Shown: positions 10,244-20,480, counted from the first letter of the stretch. The stretch: DNA of 64,000 nucleotides from Cordylochernes scorpioides (GCA_030710605.1 CP092880.1:13247639-13311638), one strand, 5' to 3'. Notes: generated by a model not told the origin, from the letters alone. Numbers and translations are program-made.

Positions 10244-10556
10244 AGGTCGTCTCTCCCGTCAAATCAAACGTCAAAACTAGACGCCATCTATTGACCGTCG
10301 CCTCAAACTAAGGGCCTCGGGTCGGTGACAAATCCACAACACTAGCTTTGGCAAACTGAGAAGTGTCCAACTAGAGACCATGGTTTCAGGCTAATGGCCC
10401 TCTCAGTTTAGGAGGGACTTTATTTCATGATATACACTACGTATCGAATGGAATCTTCACAATCTGCCAAAGAGATGTTTAGCTAGCAAAATGGCTAGGC
10501 CAAATCTATGGTCAAAATGCAAATGGATAATTTGCCGGGAGAATATTAATTTATAA
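10244..10556. mobile_element. MITE family A, left-arm copy
   Basis: Runs CACAGGTCGTCTCTCCCGTC, GACGCCATCTATTGACCGTC, CACAACACTAGCTTTGGCAAACTG, then GCTAGCAAAATGGCTAGGCC. Matches the left arm plus core of the complete copy at 55.35 kb. Confidence 0.6.
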
Positions 10557-10562
10557 AAATAA

Positions 10563-10850
10563 AGGTCAACTCTCCAGTCAATACTGGCCTAGCCACATTG
10601 TCAGCAAAACATATTTTTGGCAGTTTGTGAAGATTTCATTTGATCCCTGGTGGATCTCATGGAATAAAGTCCGCCCTGGACTTAATAGGGCCATTATCCG
10701 AAACCATGATCTCTAGATGGATGCTTATCAGTTTGCCAAAGCTGGTGTTGTGGCTTTGTCACCGACCTGAGACAGCTAGTTTGCTGCGACGGTCAATAGA
10801 TGGCGTCTGGTTTTAACGGGGAAGATGACCTTAATTTCTATAGATCAATA
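10563..10850. mobile_element. MITE family A, second copy in opposite order
   Basis: Core and right arm (TCAGTTTGCCAAAGCTGGTG, GACGGTCAATAGATGGCGTC) follow the preceding copy head to head, so the two together make a larger inverted structure over 10244-10850. Confidence 0.55.
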
Positions 10851-10852
10851 TA

Positions 10853-11011
10853 CAGTCGAATTTGGATAATTCGAAGACCAAGGGACCAAAAAAAATAAAA
10901 TCGAATTATCCAAAAATCAGAATTAAAAACGTTTTGAATAAAAGGCTTAAAATTCTAGGAACCAAGATAAATATTCGAATTAACGACGTTAGAATCATTC
11001 AAATTCTACTG
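10853..11011. mobile_element. pogo/Tigger-like MITE
   Basis: 159 bp with TIRs CAGTCGAATTTGGATAATTC and, reversed, CAGTAGAATTTGAATGATTC. Flanked by TA on both sides (10851-10852 and 11012-11013). CAGT...ACTG ends and TA duplication are typical of pogo-type elements. It is non-coding. A similar left end (TACAGTAGAAACTTCCATT) occurs at 33384. Confidence 0.6.
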
Positions 11012-11223
11012 TATTTCCGTCAATATATCTATCTATAAATGTTGTAATAAAGTATTTATTATTTTATTAACAGAGTATTATTATTTATCTTTATATTTTG
11101 CTATACTCTGTACATTTTCCTCTTTTGCTTATCTTTTGTTTATCACTCATAGTTTATTCTTGCCTGAAATAAATTGTTGTCTCATCCCGAAGTTGGTCTT
11201 CCCTAATTTTCCACGTGGCATGT

Positions 11224-11241
11224 TGGTGGAGATGCTGGGTA
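11224..11241 (+). promoter_or_regulatory. primer-binding site complementary to tRNA-Ala 3' end
   Basis: TGGTGGAGATGCTGGGTA begins with TGG, the complement of CCA. It matches the complement of the usual animal tRNA-Ala acceptor and T-stem (…CCCGGCATCTCCACCA) with one difference. This fixes the plus orientation of the element. Confidence 0.65.
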
Positions 11242-11539
11242 GATTAGGGAAGACAAACTGAAGATCGCCGAAAAGACCTAGAGGCCTTGGGTACTGTGGA
11301 TCTACATTTTCAGAGACTGGCTCCAGGATTCCACCGACGTGTCAAAGCCAAGACTTCCCTCCAAGATGACGATGTCCCTATAGACGATACGACGACAAAG
11401 CCGTTCCTCACGCCGCACGAAAAAGGACGCAAAGGTACTAGGGACAAAGTTCCAAGACTTCGATGGAATCCTTGGCAGAAGCACGTCAGATCCATGTCAG
11501 TAACTACAATAATTGCTAGCTGTGGGTCACAGCTCCCAT

Positions 11540-11549
11540 AGGGAAGGAG
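11540..11549 (+). promoter_or_regulatory. polypurine tract of the miniature LTR element
   Basis: AGGGAAGGAG ends four bases before the 3' LTR (TATGTAAC), the normal place for plus-strand priming. Confidence 0.5.
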
Positions 11550-11730
11550 CTATGTAACAAAGTATTTATTATTTTATTAGCAGAGTATTATTTTTTATGT
11601 TTATATTTTGCTATACTCTGTCGACTTATCTCTTTTGCTTATCTTTTGTTTATCACTCATAGTTTGTTCTTGCCTGAAATAAATTGTTGTCTCATCCCGA
11701 AGTTGGTCTTCGCTAATTTTCCACGTGGCA

Positions 11731-12117
11731 ATATTATTTATTATGATTATATTATTGTCACCCCCTCTCTAATTAGTAGTTCCTATCTTAGAACAGTTTT
11801 TACATACATTTTTATCACCAAATTGTAAATAATCACAATTATCTTTGTTTAATTTATCTTTGATTTTTGATACAATAGACTAAGCGTATCAATAAAATAT
11901 ATTGAATTGTCAAAATTGTGTCTAATTAGTAGTCATGAGGATTCCGATTAACATATCATTATTACTATCATCATTTGTCATCATTTTAGAGTGATAATAA
12001 AATACAATTATAATACATAATATTTGTTTTGAAGATCAATTATTGATTGTAAGTAGGTTTGGAAGAAAGAACACAGCTACCACTTCAACCAATAGTTCCT
12101 TTAACTCCCGACGTTTC
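11731..12117. other. AT-rich, no gene
   Basis: Nothing recognisable. The short plus-strand frame starting at 11646 is a run-through of the LTR. Confidence 0.35.
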
Positions 12118-12356
12118 ACTAACTTCCTGTCTCTCTCCTAAGGGATGGAGGGAAGTCTTGGCTTTAGCATGGCGGTGGAATCCTGGAGTCAGTCTCTGAA
12201 AATGTAGATCACAGCACCCATGGCCTCTAGGTCTTCTCTGCGATCTTCAGTTTGTCTTCTCTAACTTACCCAGCATCTCCACCAAAATGTCACGTGGAAA
12301 ATTAGAAAAGACCAACTTCGGGATGAGACAACAATTTATTTCAGGCAAGAATTATT
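12118..12356 (-). mobile_element. broken copy of the miniature LTR element
   Basis: Reverse complement of the primer-site side of the interior (GGATGGAGGGAAGTCTTGGC … CCAGCATCTCCACCAAAATG), followed by the complement of the last 65 bases of the LTR (GTCACGTGGAAAATTAG … TTCAGGCAAGAA). Breaks off at about 12356. Confidence 0.6.
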
Positions 12357-12424
12357 ATTTGGGCAAATATTAACATGGGAGAAATCCGGGCGAAGCCGGG
12401 TCATATTGTAACGAATATTATTTG

Positions 12425-12650
12425 TCCTGAAGATAGAGGTTCCCTGACCAGCATTCATATTTCTTTTAAAAATAGACGTTTCGGTCAGTTAAAGTTATAT
12501 TTGCTCAACGTTCCAACAAAAATGTTTTGTTCTGAACAATTTTAACACCTTGCCAAATGTTTTATTTATTTCTCCTGACGAAGACAAAAGATTTTTGTTG
12601 AAACATTGAGAAAATAGTACTTCAACTGGCCGATGTGTCTATTTTAAAAG
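12425..12650 (+). mobile_element. 226-bp foldback element with 12-bp TSD and a hammerhead-like motif
   Basis: Flanked by GAATATTATTTG at 12413-12424 and 12651-12662. The arms TTTAAAAATAGACGTTTCGGTCAG…TGCTCAACGTTCCAACAAAAATG and, reversed, TTTAAAATAGACACATCGGCCAG…TCTCAATGTTTCAACAAAAATC are inverted repeats. It starts TCCTGAAGATAGAGGTT, a string repeated near 34.11 and 34.92 kb. A long TSD and no open frame fit a non-autonomous retroelement, perhaps mobilised by Penelope-type machinery. Confidence 0.6.
12567..12616 (+). ncRNA. hammerhead-ribozyme-like motif (in the 226-bp element)
   Basis: Read in order: stem I 5' TATTTCTC (12567-12574), core CTGACGA (12575-12581), AT-rich stem II hairpin (12583-12599, pairing ACAAAA with TTTTGT), GAAA (12600-12603), CA, then T-T (12606-12607), then stem I 3' GAGAAAATA (12608-12616). 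Stem III is reduced to almost nothing, as in the small Penelope-associated hammerheads. Activity is untested. Confidence 0.45.
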
Positions 12651-12699
12651 GAATATTATTTGATCAAAAAACTACTAAATTCCTTTGGAACGCTTTTAT

Positions 12700-13075
12700 T
12701 TAGAAATTAACTCTTTTAATTATTGTTTTAATTGACTAATTCTCTAATATCTAGCATATTTTCACTCTAAAATATTCCTTAAAACTTCTTTTATCTGTAA
12801 ATTGCTTTTCACGAATACACACAATACTTTACAATTTGATATTATTTAACTAAATTTTCATACCAACCCTTTGTACATATATCAATTGTGTTGATGTATA
12901 TATATTTTTTTTCTTTTAATCTAACTAACTTGCATACTAATTCTGTACATATTTAAAATATCTTTCTTTCTTTTCTTTCAAAATATTTGTTCACCTTTGA
13001 AGTGCAAGTGTCTCTAGGGGGACATAGCGCTCTAAGTTGAAATAAAGAATAAAAAATTTGATTGAAAAATAGAGA
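12700..13075 (+). mobile_element. R1-like LINE 3' UTR
   Basis: Ends in GTGCAAGTGTCTCTAGGGGG-ACATAGCGCTCTAAGTTGAAATAAAG, then an A-rich tail. The same 3' end occurs at 42.76-42.82 kb and, reversed, at 39.38-39.43 kb. Upstream sequence (ATACCAACCCTTTGTACATAT, AACTTGCATACTAATTCTGTAC) also matches the 39.4-39.6 kb copy. Coding part is missing. Confidence 0.6.
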
Positions 13076-14410
13076 GTTTTATACTCAGACATATATATAT
13101 ATATATATGTCGTAAAAAAAGATGTATTTTAGGTACGTTACCAATTCATTCATGCAGTCGTGGATTGAAGTGAAATGATAACTTTTATATCCAAAATTGA
13201 ATTTATTTTAATGATTATATTTTAAGAAAAAACAGTTTGCATACATACAATTTTATAAATATTATCTAAGTATATACAAAAAACATCTTGGGTTGTACTC
13301 CTTTTGTTAAGGATTTTAAAGAATTAACTCTGTGTTAATTCTATGATTATTTAAATTATAATTATATTAATGAATAATAAAAATCATATTTTTATTATGT
13401 CATATATATATTTACTCAGGTAAAAATGCACTCGGGTAAAATCTGGGCGTTAACCGGATCATTCAACTGATATTATATAAAGATTATGTTTATATTCTCA
13501 AAACATAGGAAGCTTCTTGAAATATATTTCAAAATATTTTTCGGCTATAAAAAAACTATAAAATGCGTTCTTTACTTCTAAAAAATATATGATTCAAGCT
13601 CTACTCTTCCCCGGCAGACACCATCACTGGTGCACACCAAGCTTGATACCTTAATATGATTGAGTGGAGATAAGAAAGAAGAAGAAGATATGATTCAAAA
13701 TTTGAAACATATTATTTAAGAAAACTAGTACAATTTTTTCCATATTATTTTTTGTTTTTGCATTTTAGTATATATTTACAACAACAAAAAGCTTTATTAA
13801 GACCCTTTGATATTATTTTTTTAGTAGATATTATAAAATATATTTTTAAAAATTACATCCAAAAAAAGAAAAGCTTACATATTTAACTTTATTATTTGAT
13901 TTTTAAAAAGAGTAAAATACACATAAAATGCAAAAAAAAAAAAAACTTGAAAATATTTTGGTAAATAATGTACGCATATAAAGAATATATATTATATTTA
14001 AATACATTTATTCTCTTTTATATTTGTTTTTAAAAAGATCGTTTGATATCGTTCCCGCCAATAATGGCTTGAAACAAAATGTCGTCTGCGTTGGCAAACT
14101 TTCTTTTATTACCATACGATTCTGCTCCTCAATAATGATGATAAAAACTAATAACAAAACTTCTTCGTCTGGAAAAATAAAGCTTATCGTAAAGTTTGCC
14201 AAACTTTTTAGATGCCATTTTAAGCATCGTTTTATTGCTTCAAAGTATATTGATATATTTGAATTCACCTATTGTTTTTCTATTTAAAATATTTCAAATG
14301 ATTTTGTAATATAATTATATTATAATTTGATAATAGAGAGAGAGATAATTTTTAGTAAAATGAAATAAACACATATAGGAAAAAAATGGAATAAAAAGGC
14401 TATTCATTTT
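13076..14410. other. AT-rich stretch without a gene; one decayed Helitron-like end
   Basis: 13400-13475 (CACTCGGGTAAAATCTGGGCGTTAACCGGATCATTCAACTGAT) resembles the 3' end of the Helitron-like elements at 56.6 and 59.4 kb with mutations in the hairpin and the CTAG. The overlapping antisense frames at 14008-14287 are both weak, AT-rich and unrecognised. Poly(A) and (TA)n tracts are present. Confidence 0.35.
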
Positions 14411-16187
14411 AGAAAGAGAGAGATTGAGATTGAAACATACTTTATTACAATTTACACATAGGGTAATTATATAGGGGGAAAATATGTATAAAAACAAAAT
14501 AATCACACATTATCTGTATCAGACGAATCCCACTGGGTGTCGTCTCGTTCAATGTCACATTCTGCCCTGAAGTCGGACAGCATCTTGCCTAGGTCGGAGT
14601 CCTTGTCCCCCACATGGGCGATTGCCTTGTCAAGAAATTCCTTCAGAGCGGAGCTATGCTCGGGCGAGAGATACTCGAGGATGTCCTCCCTGTTGGAAGG
14701 GAAGACAACAGCGCTTTCTATCTACCTCCTATAAAAGCCTTCATAAAGAGGTTCTAGGATGGTGTTAGCATTCAAGCTCTCGAACAGCTCCTTTACCTGT
14801 AGAGGCTGTTTCTCTTGGAGCTTTGGTGTTGTGGATTGGATGGTTATCGCATTCTTTGAATGTGTCTCTTCGGAAGATACCTCTGTTGGTACAGCAGCGG
14901 TCGAGGAAGGCTCTAACAGAGACGGCACCGGTACAGAAGGCTCAGCGGATTGAGTCATCTGGGGAGGAACGGAACAGTTCGCAGCGGCAGGGCTGGAAAG
15001 TACCAAGGGGGTCTTCTGGATGGTGTCAGAACACCTCGCTGCGGAATTTGTGGAGGTCGTGGGCTGGGGGGATGGAGGCACTGGTCCACTCCGTGTGTCA
15101 TTAAGATGAGGTGGACGACTCCCATGGCGTTTCAAGGGGCAAGAGGATCGCCCGTGTCCCTTTCGGTGGCATTTGCTGCACTCAATGCCGTAGGTGATGT
15201 AGGCGGGAGTCAACTCTCCTTTGGAGACAATCACCAGCTTAGCAGGGAGCTGGTGGAGTTTTAGGCCTTCATTTAGAAGGACAAAGGCTTACCTGCTGCC
15301 GGTAGTCCAGGTGTATCCGCCGCTGGCCACGACCTCATGGTTCAGGGAAACCACTCTGCAGTAGGGCCGCAGTGCCGCGATGACGTCCTCGTCCCTGATA
15401 GCAATTGGGAGATTCCCAATTGTTATCTTCTACGCCCGTTTCTTATAGGGAAGGGCCTTCAGGAGGGTGGTCCCAATGGTGAGGCCCTCCTCAACCAGGC
15501 GTTCAGCCAGATTGACGCTGGCCAGCCCGACCAGTACCTGGCCTGACATCTTCATTATTTGGAACACCGAGGATTTTCCAAGCTTTTCCTCCGGGGCCTT
15601 GATGTAGTCCACTGGAGATAAATCAGAGTCCAACTCCAAAAAAGCAGCACTGGTCAAAGGTGGCTGCAGCTGACCTGGACTTGCTCAGGGCCTGCTGCTG
15701 TTTATTGTTTTTCAGCTGCGTCACAGCGTGCTTCCTCGGTGGCTGAGGTGGCCTGGCTTCCCTGTCCTGGGTGGTGTGGCGTGATGTACCGAGCTGCGGC
15801 CTACGTGTCTGTTCTGTAGAGGGCGAAAGCTTCCTCTTTTTCCGCTCCATCTTAAGGGATTTTTCAGAGGCTTCTTCAATTGTTTCAGCCCAGTCACGGT
15901 TTGTTGGGCAAGAATTTCATATGACTCTGACGAAGGAGAATTTGCACATATTTCATTTTTGTCTGACTTGGACATTTTCATGTCAGGAATTTCTTCCGCT
16001 GATTTCTCAGCAACGATGACATTTTTCTGGATGGGATCCACACCTCCATGCTCCACATTCATCAGGCATTCCGCCAATACCCCAAAAGGGTTGGATAATT
16101 TCATGTTTGCCAACTTCCTAGCCGAAAAGGCGGAGCTCGCGCGCCGCGTGGCCGCACGGCCGAGAGAGAAAGAGATATATTGAATCA
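14411..16187 (-). mobile_element. ORF1-only LINE unit 1
   Basis: Bounded at its 5' end (high coordinate) by (TC)n and the GC-rich leader GGCCGTGCGGCCACGCGGCG (complement of about 16133-16161), and at its 3' end by AATAAAG…TTTCAATCTCAATCTCTCTC (complement of 14411-14450). It contains ORF1 only. Units 2 and 3 have the same borders and order, which makes three elements head to tail. Confidence 0.7.
14503..16104 (-). pseudogene. LINE ORF1 protein (CCHC zinc knuckle), unit 1, frameshifted
   Basis: An RNA-binding ORF1-type protein of a non-LTR retrotransposon, expected to coat the element RNA. It starts MKLSNPFGVLAE, like units 2 and 3. The parts lie in different frames: N-terminus to about 15721, the conserved region with KMSGQVLVGLASVNLAERLV down to about 15430, and the zinc-knuckle part C-SK-C-HRKG-H-GRSS-C with a Ser/Pro/Thr-rich tail (15234-14722). 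The C-terminus ALKEFLDKAIAHVGDKD follows in a further frame to a stop at 14503-14505. At least three frameshifts make it dead. The conserved KAIAHVGDK tail matches unit 3, which supports the assignment. Closest general type, by my recognition, is the ORF1 of Tx1/L1-like elements. Confidence 0.65.
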
Positions 16188-16393
16188 AATTTTATTACAT
16201 CGTTCATAAAATATTATGGTGACAGATGAAAACTAAAGAAAATAATAACAAGGATGAATATACATAATGAAATCTAAACAGGCTTCATTGGTTTAGATCA
16301 AGAGCTACAAGACATCCTGAATTCGGATAGGTCCTTGGTTATAAATGAGTGTTTGTCCCAACATGTTCAATTGCCATGGTGAGGAAATCTCGC

Positions 16394-16629
16394 TTAGTTC
16401 CAACGGGAGCTCGCGAAAGATACTAGCCAGACTTCTGATCTCTGATGATTCCCTATTTTTGAAACCTTGGGTGCCTTGGAGCTCTAGGTGTGTTTGGTGC
16501 TGCCTTGGTTCCCTCGCAAGCAGCGCGCTGTTACCAGATGCAGCGGGCTGTTCGCATGTGTTGTCCCTGTGTTCAATTGTGCCTTAAAATGCTTCCAGAC
16601 TAGCATGTAGAAGGCGGATTAATTGATAC
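16394..16629. mobile_element. 236-bp insertion with 14-bp TSD inside unit 2 ORF1
   Basis: Flanked by TGAGGAAATCTCGC at 16380-16393 and 16630-16643. Removing it restores homology to the EFL.AIEHVG tail of the other units. The insert is less AT-rich, lacks a poly(A) tail and resembles nothing else in the window. A 14-bp TSD points to a target-primed retroelement such as a SINE or truncated LINE. Confidence 0.65.
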
Positions 16630-18185
16630 TGAGGAAATCTCGCAGAATTATCTTGTTTTCTGTCGAGAGTGTCTCGGAGAGTACATCCCTCACATGCTGG
16701 TATAGGACCACTACTTCAAACCTACAAACCTCCTCATAGAGGGGATATAGGAATGAGTCAGCGTTCATTTGTTCAAAAATTCCCTCCACGCGCCCTATGA
16801 GAATCTCCCGAGACTCCTGAAGAGGCTGCATGGGTTGAGTCATGGAGGTAGAAGACTTGATGGATGGGGCAGTCTTATTATAGGTCGTTTTCTTGGGAGC
16901 CGCTGTTGGATCAATAATGGTCAGGGAGGGCTCTGGTCGTGGCAGCAACAGGCTGGTGCTCGGCGCCAGAAAAGGAGGTTCAGGAGTTGGAGACTCCTCG
17001 GGATGGAAAGGGATGTTCGCCCCGAGCGAAGACGCGGCAGGGCTGGAGGGTGTTGAGTTGGTCTGCTTGATGGGTGCAGACGATTCCGCAGCTGGTGTTG
17101 AGAGGGCGGAGTTGTTGGAGGGCATGGGCTTGGAGGAGGGAGGCCTCGACACCGGGCCCTGCCTTAGGTCTTGATGGCGTCCTCCAATAATTCCCAAGGG
17201 GCAGATGGCTCTACGATGCCCTTGACGATGGCATTTGCTACACCTAACGCCGTAGGTGATGTAGGCGGGTGTGGACTCTCCTTTAGAGATGATCACCAGC
17301 TTGGCAGGGAGCTGGTGGAGTTTGCGTCCTTCATTTAGAAGGACGAAGGCCTCCCTGTTGCCGGTGGTCCAGGTGTAACCGCCACTGGACACGACTTCGT
17401 GAGTAAGGGAAACAACCTTGCAGTAGGGCCGCAGCGCTGTTGTGACGTCATCGTCCCTTATGGCAAGTGGGAGGTTCCCCACTACAATTTTTTCTGCTTT
17501 TTGCCTATATGAGAAGGCTTTCAGGAAGGTGGTTCCGATGGTGAGGCCCTCCTCAACGAGGCGCTCCGCCAAGTTGACGCTGGCCAGCCCGACCAATACC
17601 TGGCCGAACATCTTCATCAGCTGGTACACTGAAGACTTTCCCAACAACTGTTCCAGCGCCATAATGTATTGGACTGGATGGAAGTCCGCGCTCCACTCGA
17701 CGAGGCAGCACTGGTCGAACGTCGCAGCTGCCGTCCTAGCCTTGGCGAGGTCTTGCTGCTGTCGGCTGTTCTTAATAGACGTTACAGGATCTCTTTTAGT
17801 CCTGGTTACTTGTTGAGGTGACCTGGCTGCGAGAGGCGCAGCCTTCGCAACTTTTGACGCTTGAAGTGGAGATGCTTGATTTTTCCTTTTCGAGGATTTA
17901 GTGTTTTGCCAACCTTGAAAAGTCGATTCTTTTTCAGAAGATTCAACTTGGTCAGCCCAATTTACATTTTCTTTGTTTTTCGACACAATAGAATTTGCAT
18001 TTTTTTTGCGCCGATTGTTTCTCATGTAAATTTGACATTTCCATTGGGAATTCATTATTCCCTGATAACTCGATAACCGAGTGTTCATTCTCGTCGAGAA
18101 ACATGCTATCTTCTGCCCCAGTGGCAGGGCTATCCTCCAATACCTGGAAGGGATTAAATATTGTAAGCACACGGCTCTCCATCAT
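16619..18185 (-). pseudogene. LINE ORF1 protein, unit 2 (longest frame, 517 codons)
   Basis: The best preserved of the three ORF1 copies. The N-terminal start MESRVLTIFNPFQVLE lies in the frame from 18182/18185 and shifts to the long frame after about 50 residues. Positions in the 517-codon frame: basic linker about 50-145; conserved block 152-220 (FDQCC…MKMFGQVLVGLASVNLAERL); RRM-like segment KIVVGNLPLAIRDDDV at 228-243; zinc knuckle C-SK-C-HRQG-H-RRAI-C at 311-324; Pro/Ser/Thr-rich tail 335-460. The stop at 16619 lies inside a later insertion, and the original tail (AIEHVG) continues beyond it at about 16390-16330. No ORF2 follows, so it cannot move itself. Confidence 0.7.
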
Positions 18186-18235
18186 AAGAAAACGAGAGCT
18201 CGCGCGCCGCGTGGCCTCACGGCCGAGAGAGAGAT

Positions 18236-20045
18236 TGATTGAAACACATTTTATTGATCGCCCATATAAAATAATATAGTACCAAGAAAAAAATATATAT
18301 TACATATTTATAAAAGAAAGTAAAATATATATAAAATTTAATAAATATTTACATCAGCCTTCTCTGAAGGGACGTCTAGACTATGTCAAATGTTCAAGGC
18401 CGCCCTGAGTTCGGAAAGGCCCGTGCTTATGGAATGGATTTTTGTCCCCAACGTGCTCAATTGCCTCGCCGAGGAATTCGTACAGAATTTTTCTGATTTC
18501 ATAGGAGAGTGCATCGGGGAGTGTTTCTCTGTCAGAGCGGTGTATAACCGCGGCCACTACTTCCTCATCATCAACCTCATCATAGAGAGGGGCCAAAATA
18601 GAGTCAGCGTTTAGCTCTATGAACATATTCTCAACCTGATCAGTCATATCTTGGTTCTCCTCTTCAGGAGCCGCAGATGGCTCAGTATTGGTCGAGGAGG
18701 GCTCTGGTCGTGACGGCAACTGGCTGGTGCTCGGCGCCGGAACAGGAGGTTCAGGAGTTGTAGTCTCCTGCGGATGGATAGGGATGTTCGCCTCGGGCGA
18801 AGGCGCGGCAGCGCTGGAGGGTGTTGGAGGTGGGGCTGGTTCCACAGCAGCAGTAGGTGGGGTCTGTTCAGCTGGAGTTGGTGCTGCAGCCGGCATGATG
18901 TTCGAGGTGGAGGACGGCTTGGTCCAGCCTTGCGTGCGTGCAGCAGGGGCATCTACAGGGAGCACCAGCTTGTCCTCCTGGAGACCAGTCTTGCGAGGAC
19001 AATTTGCACGTTTGTGCCCCTGCTTATGGCACAGGGAGCACTTGATGCCGTAAGTCACATAGACGTGTGTGGCCACTCCCTTAGATTTGATATCCAGTCG
19101 GGAAGTATCTGGGAGAGGTTTACTCCGTCTCTCAGAGTGATGAAGGCCTCCCGACGAGCATCAGCCCAGCAGGAGTCCTCGGGCTGCATTATTTTTTGGA
19201 TCATGGACGTGACCTGTCCGTATGGCCGCCGCGCACCGACGAGGTCGGCGTCTTCCACGAAAAAGAGCACATTGCCGAGCACTATTCGCTCAGCCATTTT
19301 TCTTAGAGGGAAGGCCCTCAGGGTGGCGTCCTCGATGTCGAGGCCTTCCTCTATCAGCTTGTCGGCGAGTTGCACGCTGGAGAGGCCGGCCAAGATGTGT
19401 TCCTCCATCTTTGTCAGCTGGTAGATGGTTCCCTTGCCCAGCTTCGCTTCCAACGCCAGGAAGTGTTGTTCTTGTGTGAAGTCTGGGCAGAATTCCAGGT
19501 AGACAGACTGGTCCGCCTGCCTCGCTGCCGACCTTGCTCGGAAGGTGGCCTGCTTCTGCCTGGTGGTCTGGCACTCGTGCACCTTGCTGGGTCTTGGTGT
19601 GGCTCGTGGCCTGCTGCTGTTCAGAGGCATTCCCGGTGCCTGAACGCAGCCCTTTTTGGCCCCCCGAGTTGACGTGGTCAGGATCATGCGGCCTCTTCTT
19701 GGAGCCGCCCACTTTGGTGAAGATCACATCTTGTCTTTCGATAAGCTGGTCTTCTTGTTCCGGGCAATCAGCCCAATTGCGGCAAAAATTTGCATATCCG
19801 CCGTCCGCCGCCGGGTTGGTATTTGCATCTTTGCCATTAGTTAATTCTGAAAGACTTTCAGTCATATCAGAATATTTTGGCGATTTTTCGGCAGAAACTT
19901 GGCCGTTTTGGATAAATTTTATATGAGCTTGCAGCCCATTCGTTTAGCTTTCAGCCAATACCCCATAGGGGTAACAAATCTCCATTTTCGCAATCTCTAT
20001 CCCATAAGAACGCGGAGCTCGCGCGCCGCGTGGCCGCACGGCCGA
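18236..20045 (-). mobile_element. ORF1-only LINE unit 3
   Basis: GC-rich leader at 20014-20042 (complement) after a (TC)9-type run at 20043-20061. 3' end AATAAAATGTGTTTCAATCAATCTCTCTCT at 18226-18262 (complement) joins the leader of unit 2. Confidence 0.7.
18381..19983 (-). pseudogene. LINE ORF1 protein, unit 3, frameshifted
   Basis: Starts MEICYPYGVLAE, as in the other units. Three frames carry the pieces: N-terminal acidic part (frame ending 19290), the conserved block FCPDFTQEQHFLALEAKLGK with the RRM-like RIVLGNVLFFVEDADLV (19687-19055), and the zinc knuckle C-SL-C-HKQG-H-KRAN-C with a long Pro/Ala/Thr tail (19076-18381). An in-frame stop also follows the N-terminus. The last two frames overlap by 22 bases, so a single small indel separates them. 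Compared with unit 2 the GC content is higher and the sequence is well diverged, so the copies are not recent tandem duplicates. Confidence 0.65.
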
Positions 20046-20290
20046 GAGAGAGAGAGAGAGAATGATATTAAAATACAGTTTTGTAATGAAGATGAAAAAT
20101 AGAAAATATTAATACCAGACGAAGCCTTCTCCGAAGGGACATCTGGATCCTATCAAGAGCTACAAGCCACCTTGACTGTGGACAGAGAGAGAGATTGAGA
20201 TTGAAACTGATTTATTACAATATCCATATAAGATTATATAAGGGGGCTATATATAAAAGAGAGAGAGACAAATCATTAAATTACGATGCA
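20046..20290 (-). mobile_element. two further truncated 3' ends of the ORF1-type LINE at (TC)n
   Basis: 20063-20180 matches the 3' UTR (AGACGAAGCCTTCTCCGAAG-GGACATCTGGATCC). After another GAGAGAGAGATTGAGATTGA junction at 20185-20210 a second 3' end begins (AAACTGATTTATTACAATATCC), as at 14411. A last (GA)n lies at 20259-20268. At least five insertions of one family thus lie at successive TC/GA tracts. Confidence 0.55.
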
Positions 20291-20319
20291 CTAGCGCGCC
20301 ATCTGTTATCAAAATACAA

Positions 20320-20480
20320 AACTATTTTAGACGCGTAATATTCTTTTTAAAATAAAACAATTTCTACTGCCCTTACTGCAATGGAAAAATTAAATAGCGG
20401 GCCCGGCTCATTAGTGGTAAACCCTCCCAGCGGTTTCGCCAGTTTAATCTACCATACCGCTGTTATATTGCATTTTTGGA
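20320..20480. mobile_element. MITE remnant, family related to 48.79-48.99 kb
   Basis: TTTAGACGCGTAATATTCTTTTTAAAATAAA, CTACTGCCCTTACTGCAATGG and GGTAAACCCTCCCAGCGGTTT match the palindromic element at 48.79-48.99 kb and the fragment at 63.83-63.88 kb. Confidence 0.45.

Larger units (their letters stand above)
11043..11730 (+). mobile_element. complete miniature LTR retrotransposon (TRIM-like)
   Basis: Two LTRs of identical length (178 bp; 11043-11220 and 11553-11730) surround a 332-bp interior. A primer-binding site sits 3 bases after the 5' LTR and a purine tract directly before the 3' LTR. The LTRs start TGTAA and end CCACGTGGCA and contain an AATAAA in the plus orientation. No gag or pol is encoded, so any mobility would need proteins from another element. 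I could not find matching flanks (AATGT before, ATATT after), so a clean target duplication is not shown. Confidence 0.75.
16188..18235 (-). mobile_element. ORF1-only LINE unit 2
   Basis: Same architecture as unit 1. The 5' leader GAGCTCGCGCGCCGCGTGGCC is at 18190-18225 (complement) and the 3' end ATAAAATTTGATTCAATATAT runs into (TC)n at about 16165-16195. Its 3' end abuts the leader of unit 1. A 236-bp insertion interrupts the end of ORF1. Confidence 0.7.

Noticed and set aside
14008-14287. Overlapping sense and antisense small proteins
   Set aside because: AT-rich chance frames without motif or conservation evidence.
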